A DNA stretch of 64,000 bases from an uncultured Cryptobacterium sp. (GCA_958410215.1 CATYOF010000002.1:124001-188000), one strand, 5' to 3'; numbered from the stretch's first letter, positions 1 through 9,695 are shown. Notes: generated by a model not told the origin, from the sequence alone. Program-made: numbers and translations.

Positions 1-1
1 T

Positions 2-244
2 GCGTTTGACTGCTCTGGTTTAGTTGGCTATTGCATTACGGGTAAATATGGTAATCATTGGACTTATACGGGTGCAATGAATAACTGGACTCACGTTTCC
101 AATCCTCAACCGGGGGACTTCTGCTTAAACAGCCATCATACCGGTGTGTATATTGGTAATGGTCAAATGATTCATGCGCCTCGTACGGGCGATGTGGTAA
201 AAATTAGTGCAGTTCATGCAGGAATGTGGTACGTGCGCTATTAA
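2..244 (+). CDS. NlpC/P60-family cell-wall hydrolase, C-terminal part
   Basis: The window opens inside this gene; about 80 C-terminal codons remain, ending at TAA 242-244. The piece has the hallmarks of an NlpC/P60 cysteine peptidase: FDCSGLV at its start (catalytic Cys), the PGDF turn, HTGVYIGNG with the expected catalytic His, and MIHAPRTGDVV near the end. The family cleaves peptide bonds in peptidoglycan stems outside the cell. The N-terminal part, with any signal peptide and wall-binding domain, lies upstream and cannot be judged. The fold call is firm; the substrate bond is not known. Confidence 0.85.
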   Translation, partial: AFDCSGLVGYCITGKYGNHWTYTGAMNNWTHVSNPQPGDFCLNSHHTGVYIGNGQMIHAPRTGDVVKISAVHAGMWYVRY

Positions 245-389
245 GCAGTCGTAAGTGTTAACAGAAGCCGTTTCGCTTGCTAATTATGGAGGAAGCGGGG
301 CGGCGCTGTTCTTTTTATAAAGATGTGCTAATATAGCACCCGCTAATTACCGATGTTCTTTAGTAGGAGCACTTGGCTTAGTTGGCAAA

Positions 390-466
390 CGGGATGTGGC
401 TCAGCTTGGTAGAGCGCTGCGTTCGGGACGCAGAGGTCGCAGGTTCGAATCCTGTCATCCCGACCA
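390..466 (+). tRNA. tRNA-Pro (anticodon CGG)
   Basis: A full cloverleaf can be drawn. The acceptor CGGGATG pairs with CATCCCG, the anticodon stem CTGCG/CGCAG encloses the loop TTCGGGA, and the T arm has GGTTCGAATCC. CCA is encoded (464-466). Anticodon CGG reads CCG proline codons. Confidence 0.95.
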
Positions 467-641
467 TTTCAACCACTAAGGGAGCGTTACGTATAGGTAT
501 CGCTCTTTTTTGCTAGAGTGAAACCATTCACTCGAAGGTAGAAAAACTGGGTGTCGCTTGCGGTTTTTACCATAGGCGCTGGGCAGCAGGCCTTGTGCTG
601 CATGACTCCGAAGAGATTGCCTAGGATGTGGAGGTACTTGC

Positions 642-932
642 ATGAAAATAGGACCTTTCGGCATTTTTGAAATTGCCATTATCCTTATCGTTATTCTTAT
701 TATTTTTGGTCCAAAAAATCTTCCCAAGTTGGGCACTGCAATTGGTAAAGCGGTAAAGAATTTGCGCGAAGGTTTGGGCGGAAATAAAAAGGTCCAAGAA
801 GCTGAAGAAGTTCCGACTAAAGAGGCTAAAGATAGCGCCCCTGAAGAAATTGAGGTGGAAGTTATTGATAAGCCTGAACCAACTTCAGCTAAGCCCGCGC
901 CAAAAGGCAAAGAAGAAACCAACAACGCTTAA
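642..932 (+). CDS. tatA: Sec-independent protein translocase TatA/TatE family
   Basis: A 96-residue TatA-type protein. One N-terminal membrane helix (about residues 8-22, very Ile-rich) is followed by the conserved FGPKNLPKLG hinge, an amphipathic helix (GTAIGKAVKNLREGL) and a charged, Glu/Lys/Pro-rich tail. TatA multimers form the pore through which TatBC-bound folded proteins with twin-arginine signals cross the membrane. GGAGG lies 8 nt before the ATG. No tatB or tatC is nearby, so this is an orphan copy; in organisms lacking TatB one TatA-like protein may serve both roles (known of the family, not shown here). Confidence 0.9.
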   Translation: MKIGPFGIFEIAIILIVILIIFGPKNLPKLGTAIGKAVKNLREGLGGNKKVQEAEEVPTKEAKDSAPEEIEVEVIDKPEPTSAKPAPKGKEETNNA

Positions 933-962
933 AACAAGCTTAAGCGGTATAGAAAGTAAAGT

Positions 963-994
963 AAGGGGCACGTTCTTCGCGAGCGCGCCCCTTT
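963..994 (+). terminator. Possible terminator between tatA and greA
   Basis: AAGGGGC at 963-969 pairs with GCCCCTT at 987-993. Only a short T run follows, so termination may be weak or partial. Confidence 0.35.
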
Positions 995-1051
995 CGCAGG
1001 TAAAGAAAGGACAAGAGGCCAAGTCTGCGCTTGGTCGAGGGGTAGTACATT

Positions 1052-1522
1052 ATGGCTGATAACAACTACATTCTGACCGAAGAAGGCAAAGAAAAGCTCG
1101 AAGAGGAATTGCATTATCTGGAAACAGAAAAGCGTGCTGAAATTGGCGAGCGTATTCGTGTAGCACGTGAATTTGGCGACATTTCCGAAAACTCTGAATA
1201 TGACGATGCTAAAAACGAGCAGGGCATGATGGAGGCTCGTATTGCAGAAATTACGCGCATCTTAAGCGAAGCTACTGTTGTTTCTGCTCCTAAACGTTCT
1301 GGCAAGGTAAATATTGGCAGCCGTGTAACGGTTGAAATGGGTGGCCGCGAGCGCGTGTTTTCTATCGTTGGTGCTGCCGAAAGCGATTCTGCAGCGGGCA
1401 AAATTTCGAATGAATCACCCGTAGGATCGGCTCTTTTGGGTCACAAAAAGGACGACGAAGTGGAAACCACCGGTCCTACCGGTCGTGTTATCAAGATGAA
1501 GATCTTGAAGATTGAACACTAA
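1052..1522 (+). CDS. greA: Transcription elongation factor GreA
   Basis: 156 residues, the usual GreA length. The N-terminal coiled coil (about 8-75) carries the acidic tip near EFGDISENSEYDDAKNEQG, which reaches into the RNA polymerase secondary channel and stimulates cleavage of backtracked RNA. The C-terminal FKBP-like domain has the conserved GSRVTVE and ISNESPVGSALLG stretches. GAGGGG lies about 10 nt before the ATG. It precedes lysS by about 100 bp in the same direction and may be co-transcribed with it. Confidence 0.96.
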   Translation: MADNNYILTEEGKEKLEEELHYLETEKRAEIGERIRVAREFGDISENSEYDDAKNEQGMMEARIAEITRILSEATVVSAPKRSGKVNIGSRVTVEMGGRERVFSIVGAAESDSAAGKISNESPVGSALLGHKKDDEVETTGPTGRVIKMKILKIEH

Positions 1523-1625
1523 ATTATCAGTTTTTGTATGGTAGGGGCATTAGCCTTTCAGGAAGAAAGATAACAAACAGCAGGAACGGGCATTATAAAA
1601 GCCTGCTCTAAAGAAATGGACAACA

Positions 1626-3128
1626 ATGGCACAAGATTCAACAGAACAGATTATTGAAGACGATCCTATTGAAGTTCGTCGCGCAAAGCGCGAGGCTATG
1701 CTGGCCGAAGGAAAAAACCCTTATGGTCATGCATATAACTATTCTCATCATGTAGCCGATTTGGATGAAAAATACCAGGATCTGGGTGATGGTGAAAATA
1801 CCGAAGACCGCGTGGCGGTTGCCGGCCGCATTGTGGCAAAGCGCGTTCAGGGAAAAATTATTTTCTTCGAACTGTTGGATTCCACCGGAAAAATTCAGCT
1901 GTTCTGTCGAATTAATGCTTTGGGCGAAGATACCTTTGCAGAAATGAAGGATCTTGACCTGGGCGACTGGATTGGCGCTGAAGGTTTGGTAATGCGTACT
2001 CGTCGCGGTCAGCTTTCGGTTGCGGTGGATACGTTCGAACTGCTTTCTAAGGCGTTGCGTCCACTGCCAGAAAAATTCCATGGCTTGGCGGACAAGGAAC
2101 TGCGTTATCGCCAGCGCTACGTAGACCTTATTGTTAATGATGATGTGCGCGATACATTTATTAAGCGCTCTAAGATTGTTTCGGCATTTCGCCACTACAT
2201 GGAAAACGATGGTTACTATGAAGTGGAAACACCCTTCCTGCAAACCATTCAGGGTGGCGCTACGGCAAAGCCCTTCATTACTCATTTCAATGCGTTAAAC
2301 CAGGAATGCTATTTGCGCATTGCAACTGAATTACACCTGAAGCGTTTGCTGGTGGGTGGCTTTGAGCGCGTGTTCGAAATTGGGCGCATTTTCCGCAACG
2401 AAGGCATGGATCCCACGCATAACCCTGAATTCACCACCATGGAAGCTTATCGTGCCTTCAGTGACCTCGAAGGTATGAAGAAGCTTGCTGAAGGGGTAAT
2501 TAAGGCAGCAAATGCGGCAGTTAATGATTCTGAGCAAGTAGAATATCAGGGTTCGATCATTGATCTTTCGGGCGAATGGCCTTCTGTTCCCATGACTAAA
2601 GTCGTGTCCGACGCTTTAGGGGAAGAAGTATCGCTCGACACACCAGTGGAGCATCTGGCAGATCTTGCTAAGAAGCACGGTATTGAGGTAAAGCCTGAAT
2701 GGACTGCAGGCAAGCTTATTGCAGAGCTCTACGATGAAATTGGTGAGCCCACTATCGTGAATCCCACCTTTGTTGTGGATTATCCCGTTGAGGTAAGCCC
2801 TTTGGCGAAGCGCTTTGAGGGTGATCCTCGTTTGACGCAGCGTTTCGAGTTGGTAATTGCGGGGCATGAATACGCCAATGCATTTTCCGAATTAAACGAT
2901 CCGGTAGATCAGGCAGAGCGCTTCCAGAAGCAGATGGAAGAAAAAGCCTCGGGTGACGATGAGGCAATGGAATACGACACCGACTATATTCGCGCTCTTG
3001 AGTATGGTATGCCTCCTGCAGGCGGTATTGGTATTGGTATCGACCGTGTGGTTATGCTTCTTACGAATCAGGCAAGCATCAGGGATGTGCTGCTGTTCCC
3101 GCATATGCGTCCTGAAGCTAAAAACTAA
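1626..3128 (+). CDS. lysS: Lysyl-tRNA synthetase, class II
   Basis: A 500-residue class II LysRS that charges tRNA-Lys. An N-terminal OB-fold anticodon-binding domain (about 60-170) precedes the catalytic domain. Motif 2 is seen as FEIGRIFRNEGMDPTHNPEFT and motif 3 as GMPPAGGIGIGIDRVVML. Length matches the bacterial family. The ribosome site before the ATG is weak (AAAGAAATGG). The greA-lysS order is common in actinobacteria and some Firmicutes. Confidence 0.97.
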   Translation: MAQDSTEQIIEDDPIEVRRAKREAMLAEGKNPYGHAYNYSHHVADLDEKYQDLGDGENTEDRVAVAGRIVAKRVQGKIIFFELLDSTGKIQLFCRINALGEDTFAEMKDLDLGDWIGAEGLVMRTRRGQLSVAVDTFELLSKALRPLPEKFHGLADKELRYRQRYVDLIVNDDVRDTFIKRSKIVSAFRHYMENDGYYEVETPFLQTIQGGATAKPFITHFNALNQECYLRIATELHLKRLLVGGFERVFEIGRIFRNEGMDPTHNPEFTTMEAYRAFSDLEGMKKLAEGVIKAANAAVNDSEQVEYQGSIIDLSGEWPSVPMTKVVSDALGEEVSLDTPVEHLADLAKKHGIEVKPEWTAGKLIAELYDEIGEPTIVNPTFVVDYPVEVSPLAKRFEGDPRLTQRFELVIAGHEYANAFSELNDPVDQAERFQKQMEEKASGDDEAMEYDTDYIRALEYGMPPAGGIGIGIDRVVMLLTNQASIRDVLLFPHMRPEAKN

Positions 3129-3223
3129 CTAGTTTGATTTGCGTGTGTTGCCAGTTTTCTGTCGGGAACAGCAGCACGCGCCCTCTCGGGTGCCTAGTTA
3201 GTAATAAACTCTCTCTTGACACT

Positions 3224-3328
3224 GCGAGCCCTTATGGCGGACAGCTTAGCGCTCCAAGCCTTCGTCGCGTAACAAAGTACGCGTCCTTAGGCTTTCGCAC
3301 TAATCTGAAGCGCCATAAGGGCTCTCGC
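3224..3328 (+). repeat. Long inverted repeat / structured element between lysS and clpC
   Basis: GCGAGCCCTTATGGCG (3224-3239) is matched by CGCCATAAGGGCTCTCGC (3311-3328), complementary apart from a 2-nt bulge. Nested inside are AAGCC...GGCTT and CGCGT...ACGCG hairpins, giving a compact cruciform-like fold of 105 bases. No convincing gene lies in the 3129-3677 gap; a second long-range pairing (GATCGCCCT 3410-3418 with AGGGCGGTC 3501-3509) is also there. It could be a degenerate mobile element or a structured RNA. Confidence 0.55.
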
Positions 3329-3602
3329 TGACTTTGGAGCTTCATGTGAAGTTTGTCTCTGCTGCTTAAGTGTGCAATACCGCAAGCGTTATAACCGAAC
3401 CAGAAGATCGATCGCCCTTGGTCACATGCTGGGTGTTTCAGCCTATGTCGTTGAACTTTTTTCAGCTTGCAAAAATGACAGCGCTAAAGACCATAGTGCT
3501 AGGGCGGTCGTGTAAGCTATGTTCTCCTGTTCGTAAAATGGTAGAATTTTAGGCACAAATTTGCGATAACTATGTGACAACTTGTTACGAAAACATGACA
3601 AA

Positions 3603-3629
3603 CTAGCACTCCTCGTCATCGAGTGCTAG
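3603..3629 (+). promoter_or_regulatory. CIRCE operator (HrcA site) upstream of clpC
   Basis: CTAGCACTC - 9 nt - GAGTGCTAG is a perfect 9-bp inverted repeat that matches the CIRCE consensus (TTAGCACTC-N9-GAGTGCTAA) except at the outermost pair. It lies 48 bp before the clpC ATG. CIRCE is bound by the HrcA repressor, which is released by heat stress. Confidence 0.93.
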
Positions 3630-3677
3630 GATTGGGTGAGCAAATTTAGAAATTCCGCCGCGAGAATCGAGGCATAT

Positions 3678-6260
3678 ATGTCATTTGACAAATTCACAGA
3701 CAAAGCGCGGAAGGTGCTTGTTCTTGCTCAGGAAGAGGCGCGTGCGTTGCACCAGCCTTACGTGGGTACTGAACACGTACTTTTGGCGCTCATGAAAGAA
3801 CAGGATGGACTGGCTGCACAAGCGCTGGATAAACTTGGCGTAAAGTACGATGCTGCAGTGCAGTGCGTTCGTCAGGTTGTGTCCATAGACGAAAACACCG
3901 ATGTTTCGGGCCACTTAAGCTTTACTCCGCGCGTGAAGCGCGTTTTAGAAAACTCCCTGCGTGAAGCTATGCAGATGGGCAAGTCTTACATTTCTACCGA
4001 GCATCTTTTACTGGGTATTGTGCGCGAAAACGAAGGTACTGCTATAGATGTTCTTGCGCGTCTTGGGGTAACGGGCGATGCTATTCGTTCGGCTTTGAAC
4101 GATTTGGTGGGACAGTCTGCCGTGTACGCAGGCACCAACTTCGATCCTACGGTTAATACTTCCGACAGCATGTTGAAAGAATTTGGCACCGATCTTACCA
4201 AAAAGGCGGCCGATGGAAAGCTTGACCCCGTTATTGGTCGTGCGGGCGAAATCGAACGCGTCATGCAAATTCTTTCGCGCCGCCAGAAAAATAATCCCCT
4301 TTTGATTGGCGAACCGGGCGTTGGTAAAACGGCAGTTGTTGAAGGTTTGGCTCAGCTTATTGTGGCCGACCAGGTGCCTGATATTCTGCATAACATTCGC
4401 ATTTACACGCTTGACGTTTCGGCGCTTGTTGCGGGTTCAAAGTATCGTGGTGAATTCGAAGAGCGCCTGAAAAAGGTTATTAAAGAAGTTGAACAAGCAG
4501 GCGATATCATCCTGTTTATTGATGAACTTCATACCCTTATTGGCGCGGGTGCTGCCGAAGGATCAATCGATGCGGCCGCTATTCTGAAGCCACCGCTGTC
4601 ACGTGGCGAGATTCAGATCATTGGTGCGACCACTTTAGATGAATATCGCAAACATATTGAAAAGGATTCGGCCTTTGATCGTCGTTTCCAAACGGTGCTA
4701 GTAAAAGAGCCCAACGAAGAACAGGCAGTTCGCATTCTGGAAGGCTTGCGCGACCGTTACGAGGAGCATCATCATGTGCACTTTACTGATGAAGCGCTTT
4801 CTGCTGCGGTAAGCCTTTCCGATCGCTATATTCAAGATCGCTACCTGCCCGACAAGGCAATTGACGTTCTGGATGAAGCGGGCGCTCGTATGCGAATTCG
4901 CAACATGGTGTTGCCTGAAGAGTTGCAAAAGATTGATGACGAGCTGCGTAAGTTGCGTGCCGCTAAGGAATCTGCTATTGCGGATCAGGATTTTGAGCGT
5001 GCAGCGAAGGTGCGCGATGAAGAAGAAAAGCTTCAAAAAGAGCGCGCTGAAGCTCAGAAGAATTGGGAAGAAAAAACTTCCAAGACGCTCAATGAAGTTT
5101 CTGTTGAAGATGTGGCAGATATCGTCTCAATGACCACAGGCGTGCCCGTGTCAAACCTTACCGAAGCAGAAACCGAAAAGCTGCTTCGTATGGAATCGGT
5201 TTTGCACGAGCGAGTTATTGGCCAGGATGAAGCCATCACGGCACTTTCCAAGGCAATTCGCCGCAGTCGTTCAGGATTGAAAGATCCTAAACGCCCTGTG
5301 GGTTCATTCATCTTCTTGGGTCCTTCGGGCGTTGGCAAAACGGAGCTTTCTAAGGCGTTGGCAGAGTTCCTGTTCAATTCCGAAGATGCGCTTATTTCGT
5401 TTGATATGTCTGAATACATGGAAAAGCATTCGGTATCACGTTTGGTTGGTTCGCCTCCGGGGTATGTTGGCTATGACGAGGGTGGTCAGCTTACCAAGGC
5501 AGTTCGTCAGCGCCCCTATTCGGTAGTTCTGTTTGACGAAATTGAAAAAGCACATCCCGATGTGTTCAACATCCTGCTTCAGATTCTTGAAGAAGGTCGC
5601 TTGACTGATTCTCAGGGACGTGTGGTTGATTTCCGTAATACCGTTATCATCATGACCTCTAATGTGGGTGCTCGTGAAATTACCACCAGCGCACCTCTTG
5701 GTTTTGCGTCGGGTGATAAGGGCGGTTTGGACGACAAGGAAATTAAGTCGCGTGTTATGAGCGAAGTTAAGAAGCTCTTCCGTCCTGAATTCCTGAATCG
5801 AATTGATGAAATTATCGTATTCAAGTCACTCACCGAAGACGAAATTGTTGAAATCGTTGATCTGATGATTGATGAGTTGCGTCAGCGCTTGATCGAACAG
5901 AATATGACTATCAATTTAACAAAGGAAGCTAGCAAATTTATTGCCAAGGAAGGAACCGATCTTTCCTTCGGTGCTCGACCTCTTCGTCGTGCCATCCAGA
6001 GGCTTATCGAAGATCCTATCTCCGAACAGATTCTGGAAGGCAAGTGGACCAGCGGTTCAGTTATTGATGTGGACGTTGAGCACACTGAAGACGGCGACCA
6101 TCTTACCTTCGAAGCAGGAACTGGTTCTATACCTGCACCGCGTAAGCGTGATACCATAGCTGCAGAGGCCGAGCTGCTTCTTGCGGGATATGATTTGGGT
6201 CATGCGGGATTGTCGACGCGTGGTGGCGGATCATCTTCTGGGGATCAAGCAGCCGACTAA
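3678..6260 (+). CDS. clpC: ATP-dependent Clp protease ATP-binding subunit ClpC
   Basis: A Hsp100 AAA+ unfoldase that feeds substrates to ClpP. The start is ATG 3678, with GAGG 7 nt upstream; an in-frame GTG at 3636 lacks a ribosome site. From this start it has about 860 residues: two Clp-N repeats (1-140), AAA1 with Walker A GEPGVGKT near residue 211, a UVR-type motif near 436 in the middle coiled-coil region (typical of ClpC), and AAA2 with Walker A GPSGVGKT near 548. The tail is Gly/Ser-rich. In Bacillus clpC follows ctsR-mcsA-mcsB; here it stands alone and is preceded by a CIRCE site, which suggests HrcA rather than CtsR control. Confidence 0.95.
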   Translation: MSFDKFTDKARKVLVLAQEEARALHQPYVGTEHVLLALMKEQDGLAAQALDKLGVKYDAAVQCVRQVVSIDENTDVSGHLSFTPRVKRVLENSLREAMQMGKSYISTEHLLLGIVRENEGTAIDVLARLGVTGDAIRSALNDLVGQSAVYAGTNFDPTVNTSDSMLKEFGTDLTKKAADGKLDPVIGRAGEIERVMQILSRRQKNNPLLIGEPGVGKTAVVEGLAQLIVADQVPDILHNIRIYTLDVSALVAGSKYRGEFEERLKKVIKEVEQAGDIILFIDELHTLIGAGAAEGSIDAAAILKPPLSRGEIQIIGATTLDEYRKHIEKDSAFDRRFQTVLVKEPNEEQAVRILEGLRDRYEEHHHVHFTDEALSAAVSLSDRYIQDRYLPDKAIDVLDEAGARMRIRNMVLPEELQKIDDELRKLRAAKESAIADQDFERAAKVRDEEEKLQKERAEAQKNWEEKTSKTLNEVSVEDVADIVSMTTGVPVSNLTEAETEKLLRMESVLHERVIGQDEAITALSKAIRRSRSGLKDPKRPVGSFIFLGPSGVGKTELSKALAEFLFNSEDALISFDMSEYMEKHSVSRLVGSPPGYVGYDEGGQLTKAVRQRPYSVVLFDEIEKAHPDVFNILLQILEEGRLTDSQGRVVDFRNTVIIMTSNVGAREITTSAPLGFASGDKGGLDDKEIKSRVMSEVKKLFRPEFLNRIDEIIVFKSLTEDEIVEIVDLMIDELRQRLIEQNMTINLTKEASKFIAKEGTDLSFGARPLRRAIQRLIEDPISEQILEGKWTSGSVIDVDVEHTEDGDHLTFEAGTGSIPAPRKRDTIAAEAELLLAGYDLGHAGLSTRGGGSSSGDQAAD

Positions 6261-6336
6261 CGTTGGTAAACGCCAACGATAGCAAGGGGCGCGCCGCGCG
6301 TAATGCGTATAGCGCGCGGTGGTACAGGAGTTCCTT

Positions 6337-7179
6337 ATGACTGACAAGACGATCGATCCCGTATACGTTCCATCGGTGCTTGAACATGCAATGGCCATGT
6401 TTGACGATATGAATTTCGATGCCCTCAAGGCGGAACCCCGCCTTGAGGGTGTTGTTGATAAAAAGCCCAAAACAGCTGCCATTATTTTGGCGGGTGGTAG
6501 TGGTGAGCGCTTTGGTCATGAAGGCGGAAAGCAATTGGTAGAAATTGCAGGCAAGCCAATTCTGACGCGCTCTGCTGAAGTATTTGATGCGGTGGGCGAT
6601 GTGGGCCTTATTGTTATTGTGTGCCCCGAAGAGCGCACGGAAGAATATTTGGCAAAGGCAATTGATCCGTTTCCCTTCGTAACGCCTATTGTTATGGCGC
6701 CTGCTGGTTCTATCCGCCAGGAATCTGCCTTCTCTGGCTTGGAACTGGTTCCTGAAGAATACGAATTTGTTATTTTGCACGATGGTGCCCGTCCACTGGT
6801 AACCAAGGAACTGATAGAGCACACTATCAATACGGTAAAAGGCAACATTGACTGCGATGGTGCAGTGGTAGGCCATCCTTCCATCGATACGCTCAAAGTG
6901 GTTGAAAACGGCGTTATTGTGGGAACCCCCGATCGTTCGGTGTTCTGGAACGCGCAAACGCCACAAATCTTCCGCGCGGGTATTTATCGCCGTGCTCATG
7001 CTTCGGCATTGTCAGACGGGTTTGTGGGCACAGACGATTCGTCGCTAATTGAGCGTTTGGGTGGTCGCGTTTTGGTGGTCGAAGGTAAGCGTGACAACAT
7101 TAAACTTACGGTTCCTGAAGACTATCTGCTTATGTCTGCCGCTATTCGTGCAGCTTTGGAAGAGCGTCGCGAAGCGTAA
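6337..7179 (+). CDS. ispD: 2-C-methyl-D-erythritol 4-phosphate cytidylyltransferase
   Basis: IspD makes CDP-methylerythritol from MEP and CTP in the MEP isoprenoid route. The CTP-binding loop ILAGGSGERFG lies at residues 50-60, and HDGARPLV, DTLK and AQTPQIFR motifs follow. ATG 6337 has AGGAG 6 nt upstream, better than an earlier GTG at 6319. The enzyme has about 280 residues because roughly 45 residues precede the catalytic fold; family members usually begin within a few residues of the loop. The extension is acidic and has no domain I recognise. ispF follows and ispE lies about 9 kb away. Confidence 0.93.
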   Translation: MTDKTIDPVYVPSVLEHAMAMFDDMNFDALKAEPRLEGVVDKKPKTAAIILAGGSGERFGHEGGKQLVEIAGKPILTRSAEVFDAVGDVGLIVIVCPEERTEEYLAKAIDPFPFVTPIVMAPAGSIRQESAFSGLELVPEEYEFVILHDGARPLVTKELIEHTINTVKGNIDCDGAVVGHPSIDTLKVVENGVIVGTPDRSVFWNAQTPQIFRAGIYRRAHASALSDGFVGTDDSSLIERLGGRVLVVEGKRDNIKLTVPEDYLLMSAAIRAALEERREA

Positions 7180-7211
7180 GGTCGCGGTTGAGGGCTGGGA
7201 GCTGGGAGGTT

Positions 7212-7244
7212 GAACCTAGAACCTAGAACCTAGAACCTAGAACC
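7212..7244 (+). repeat. Tandem 7-bp repeat (GAACCTA)
   Basis: Four full copies and one partial copy of GAACCTA run without a break between ispD and ispF. Just before it GCTGGGA is also doubled, and GGTTGA occurs on both sides of that doublet. It is a microsatellite-like tract, a likely slippage hotspot. Confidence 0.9.
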
Positions 7245-7357
7245 CGAAGCTCTAAAGGCTGAAGCCAAAAGACAATCAGCGCTTACCCGATTTGCCAAAG
7301 CAGTAACCTTTGTTGAAACATCTAGCAGAAATATCTAACCGAAAGGCACTCAGTACT

Positions 7358-7870
7358 ATGTATAACCCTTCTATCGCTTCTGCTATGAGTCGCATGCGCG
7401 TGGGACTTGGTTATGACGTTCATGCTTTTGCTCCCGGAAGAAAACTTATCTTGGGTGGAGTAGAGGTACCGCACCATCAAGGTTTAGATGGTCATTCGGA
7501 CGCTGATGTGCTGGCTCATGCGGTCTCCGATGCCCTCTTAGGAGCAATTCGCGGGGGAGACATTGGTAAGCTGTTTCCCGATACCGATCCGGCCTACAAA
7601 GGAGCCAATTCACTTAAATTGCTTTCTGAAGTGGCACAGCTGGTTCGTTCTTCAGGTTTTGAAATAATTGATATCGATTGCGTTATTGCTGCTCAGGCAC
7701 CAAAGCTTTCTCCCTATCGCGAAGAAATGCGCAAAAATTTAGCCAAAGCATGCGGCATAGAGGTAGACAATCTAGGCATAAAGGCAACGACTACTGAACA
7801 TTTAGGCTTTGAAGGGCGCGAAGAGGGTATTTCCGCGCAAGCGGTAGCGCTGGTATGGCGATGTTCTTAG
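7358..7870 (+). CDS. ispF: 2-C-methyl-D-erythritol 2,4-cyclodiphosphate synthase
   Basis: IspF cyclises CDP-ME 2-phosphate to MEcPP in the MEP pathway. The metal site GYDVHAF is present near the N-terminus, along with LDGHSDADVLAHA and the TTTEHLGFEGREEGI C-terminal signature. The chosen ATG at 7358 has GAAAGG 11 nt upstream and gives 170 residues; most IspF proteins have about 157, so a later ATG (7385 or 7394, just before RVGLGYD) is possible. It follows ispD after a repeat-bearing gap of about 180 bp. Confidence 0.93.
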   Translation: MYNPSIASAMSRMRVGLGYDVHAFAPGRKLILGGVEVPHHQGLDGHSDADVLAHAVSDALLGAIRGGDIGKLFPDTDPAYKGANSLKLLSEVAQLVRSSGFEIIDIDCVIAAQAPKLSPYREEMRKNLAKACGIEVDNLGIKATTTEHLGFEGREEGISAQAVALVWRCS

Positions 7871-8066
7871 TCAATTAGTAGCAAAAAAAATACCGTCCCT
7901 TCCTAACATGCAATGGCAATGTCATGTTTTGATTAGGGTTTGGTATGCTCTGATTCTCGGATACGTTATTTTGTTAACGCATGGGTGAGTAAACCTTGTC
8001 GATAGGACTTTAGTAAGCGGGCATGCGGATAGCGAGTTCTGCTTTTGAATAGTTCAAGGAGATGTA

Positions 8067-9563
8067 ATGATTCGAATTTATGACACTATGGCTCACGAAA
8101 AACGCCCCTTCGTTCCTTGCGTGGATGGCAAGGTTGGCATGTACGTGTGCGGTCCTACGGTGTACAACTACATTCATATTGGCAATGCTCGAACCTTTAT
8201 TTCCTTTGATACGATTCGCCGCTATTTAATGTGGCGCGGCTTCGAAGTAACGTTTGTGCAGAACATCACCGATGTGGATGACAAAATTATTAACAAGGCG
8301 CTTGAAGAAGGAAGAAGTGCAGCAGAAGTTGCCGCAGAATACGCGCAGGCATTTATTGAGGATATGCGTGCCGCTGGCGTTCTGGATCCCGATATTCGCC
8401 CTCGGGCAACCGAAGAAATTGATGCCATGATTGCTTTGGTTGAAAAGCTTATCGAACAAGGTCATGCCTATGAGGTGGAGGGCGATGTGTATTTTGCGGT
8501 GCGCTCTTACGAAAAGTATGGGCAGCTTTCGCATCGTAATATTGATGAAATGGAATCGGGTCATCGCGAACTTCGTGCTGATGGTCAGGGATTGGAAGAT
8601 CGCAAGCGTGACCAGCTGGATTTCGCTTTATGGAAAGCAGCAAAACCGGGTGAGCCTTCATGGAATTCGCCTTGGGGGCAAGGTCGTCCTGGCTGGCATA
8701 TTGAATGTTCAGCAATGTCGGAAAAGTATTTAGGACTTCCTTTTGATATTCATGGCGGCGGTGCCGATTTGGCATTTCCTCATCATGAAAATGAGCGTGC
8801 TCAATCCGAGGCTGCGTGTGGCTGCACTTTTGCTAATTATTGGATGCACGGTGGCATGTTGCAAATCAATTCGGAAAAGATGTCTAAGTCGCTGGGCAAC
8901 TTCTTGCTATTGCGCGACGTTTTAAAAACTACCGATGCTCGTGTGTTGCGTATGCTCATGCTGCAGACACACTATCGCAGCCCGCTTGATTTTTCTGATG
9001 AACGCTTACAGGAGGCGCAGAGCGCTCTTACGCGTCTGACAAACTTTGTAAACAACACTGAATGGTTGTGCTCTAATCCAGCCGAAGAACCTTCTGCCCT
9101 TGATATGGATGCCTATCAGCAAGCCATTGAAACCATGCGTAATTCCTTTACTGAAGCAATGGATGATGACTTCAATACGGCAGGTGCTCTGGGAGCTATC
9201 TTTACTTTTGTAACGGAAGCAAACACGATGCTTGCCGACACGTGCGTGTGCTGCATGAATGCTGAGGCGGTGGAAGCAGGCGCAAAAGCGGTAGAGGAAC
9301 TTCTTAGTGTATTGGGCATCTCGGTGGTCGATGGTCAGGAAGCGGAAAACGACAGCGCAAATGAGGTAATCACGCTGGCTGCTTCGCTTGCAAACTATGG
9401 CGGAACGGACGGAGAAGAAGCCATTCAGACCTTGCTTGATTGCCGCGCTCAGGCACGAAAAGAAAAAAACTTTGGACTTGCCGATCAAATTCGTGATGAG
9501 CTTGGTGGCCTTGGCTTTACAATTGAAGACACCCCGCAAGGTGCTCGCGTCATACGTGGATAA
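8067..9563 (+). CDS. cysS: Cysteinyl-tRNA synthetase
   Basis: Class I CysRS, 498 residues, charges tRNA-Cys. The N-terminal MYVCGPTVYNYIHIGNART contains the zinc Cys and the HIGH-like HIGN. EKMSKSLGN is the KMSKS loop. The zinc ligands further along are seen in IECSAMS and PHHENERAQ. A helical C-terminal region completes it. AAGGAG lies close upstream of the ATG. An AT-rich stem (9563-9594) ending in TTTT lies just after the stop and may end transcription weakly. Confidence 0.97.
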   Translation: MIRIYDTMAHEKRPFVPCVDGKVGMYVCGPTVYNYIHIGNARTFISFDTIRRYLMWRGFEVTFVQNITDVDDKIINKALEEGRSAAEVAAEYAQAFIEDMRAAGVLDPDIRPRATEEIDAMIALVEKLIEQGHAYEVEGDVYFAVRSYEKYGQLSHRNIDEMESGHRELRADGQGLEDRKRDQLDFALWKAAKPGEPSWNSPWGQGRPGWHIECSAMSEKYLGLPFDIHGGGADLAFPHHENERAQSEAACGCTFANYWMHGGMLQINSEKMSKSLGNFLLLRDVLKTTDARVLRMLMLQTHYRSPLDFSDERLQEAQSALTRLTNFVNNTEWLCSNPAEEPSALDMDAYQQAIETMRNSFTEAMDDDFNTAGALGAIFTFVTEANTMLADTCVCCMNAEAVEAGAKAVEELLSVLGISVVDGQEAENDSANEVITLAASLANYGGTDGEEAIQTLLDCRAQARKEKNFGLADQIRDELGGLGFTIEDTPQGARVIRG

Positions 9564-9695
9564 ATCAAAAATTAAAACGTGTTCATTTTTTGATTTTGCA
9601 TTTGCTACTAGCGCGCATTGAAACTTTCGGGTAGGGTATCAAGAGTTTTTACCGGGCGTATAAAACGCAGAGGATAATAAAGGAGGAAATCGCGA

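Noticed and set aside
476..925. 149-codon minus-strand frame over tatA
   Set aside because: Antisense to an unmistakable tatA; no homology pattern.
3134..3552. Two plus-strand frames of about 60 codons between lysS and clpC
   Set aside because: No ribosome sites; the first overlaps the inverted repeat. Better explained as structured intergenic DNA.
6127..6999. 290-codon open frame on the minus strand
   Set aside because: It lies antisense to the end of clpC and to ispD, both certain, and its composition (His/Arg/Asn-rich) is typical of a shadow frame.
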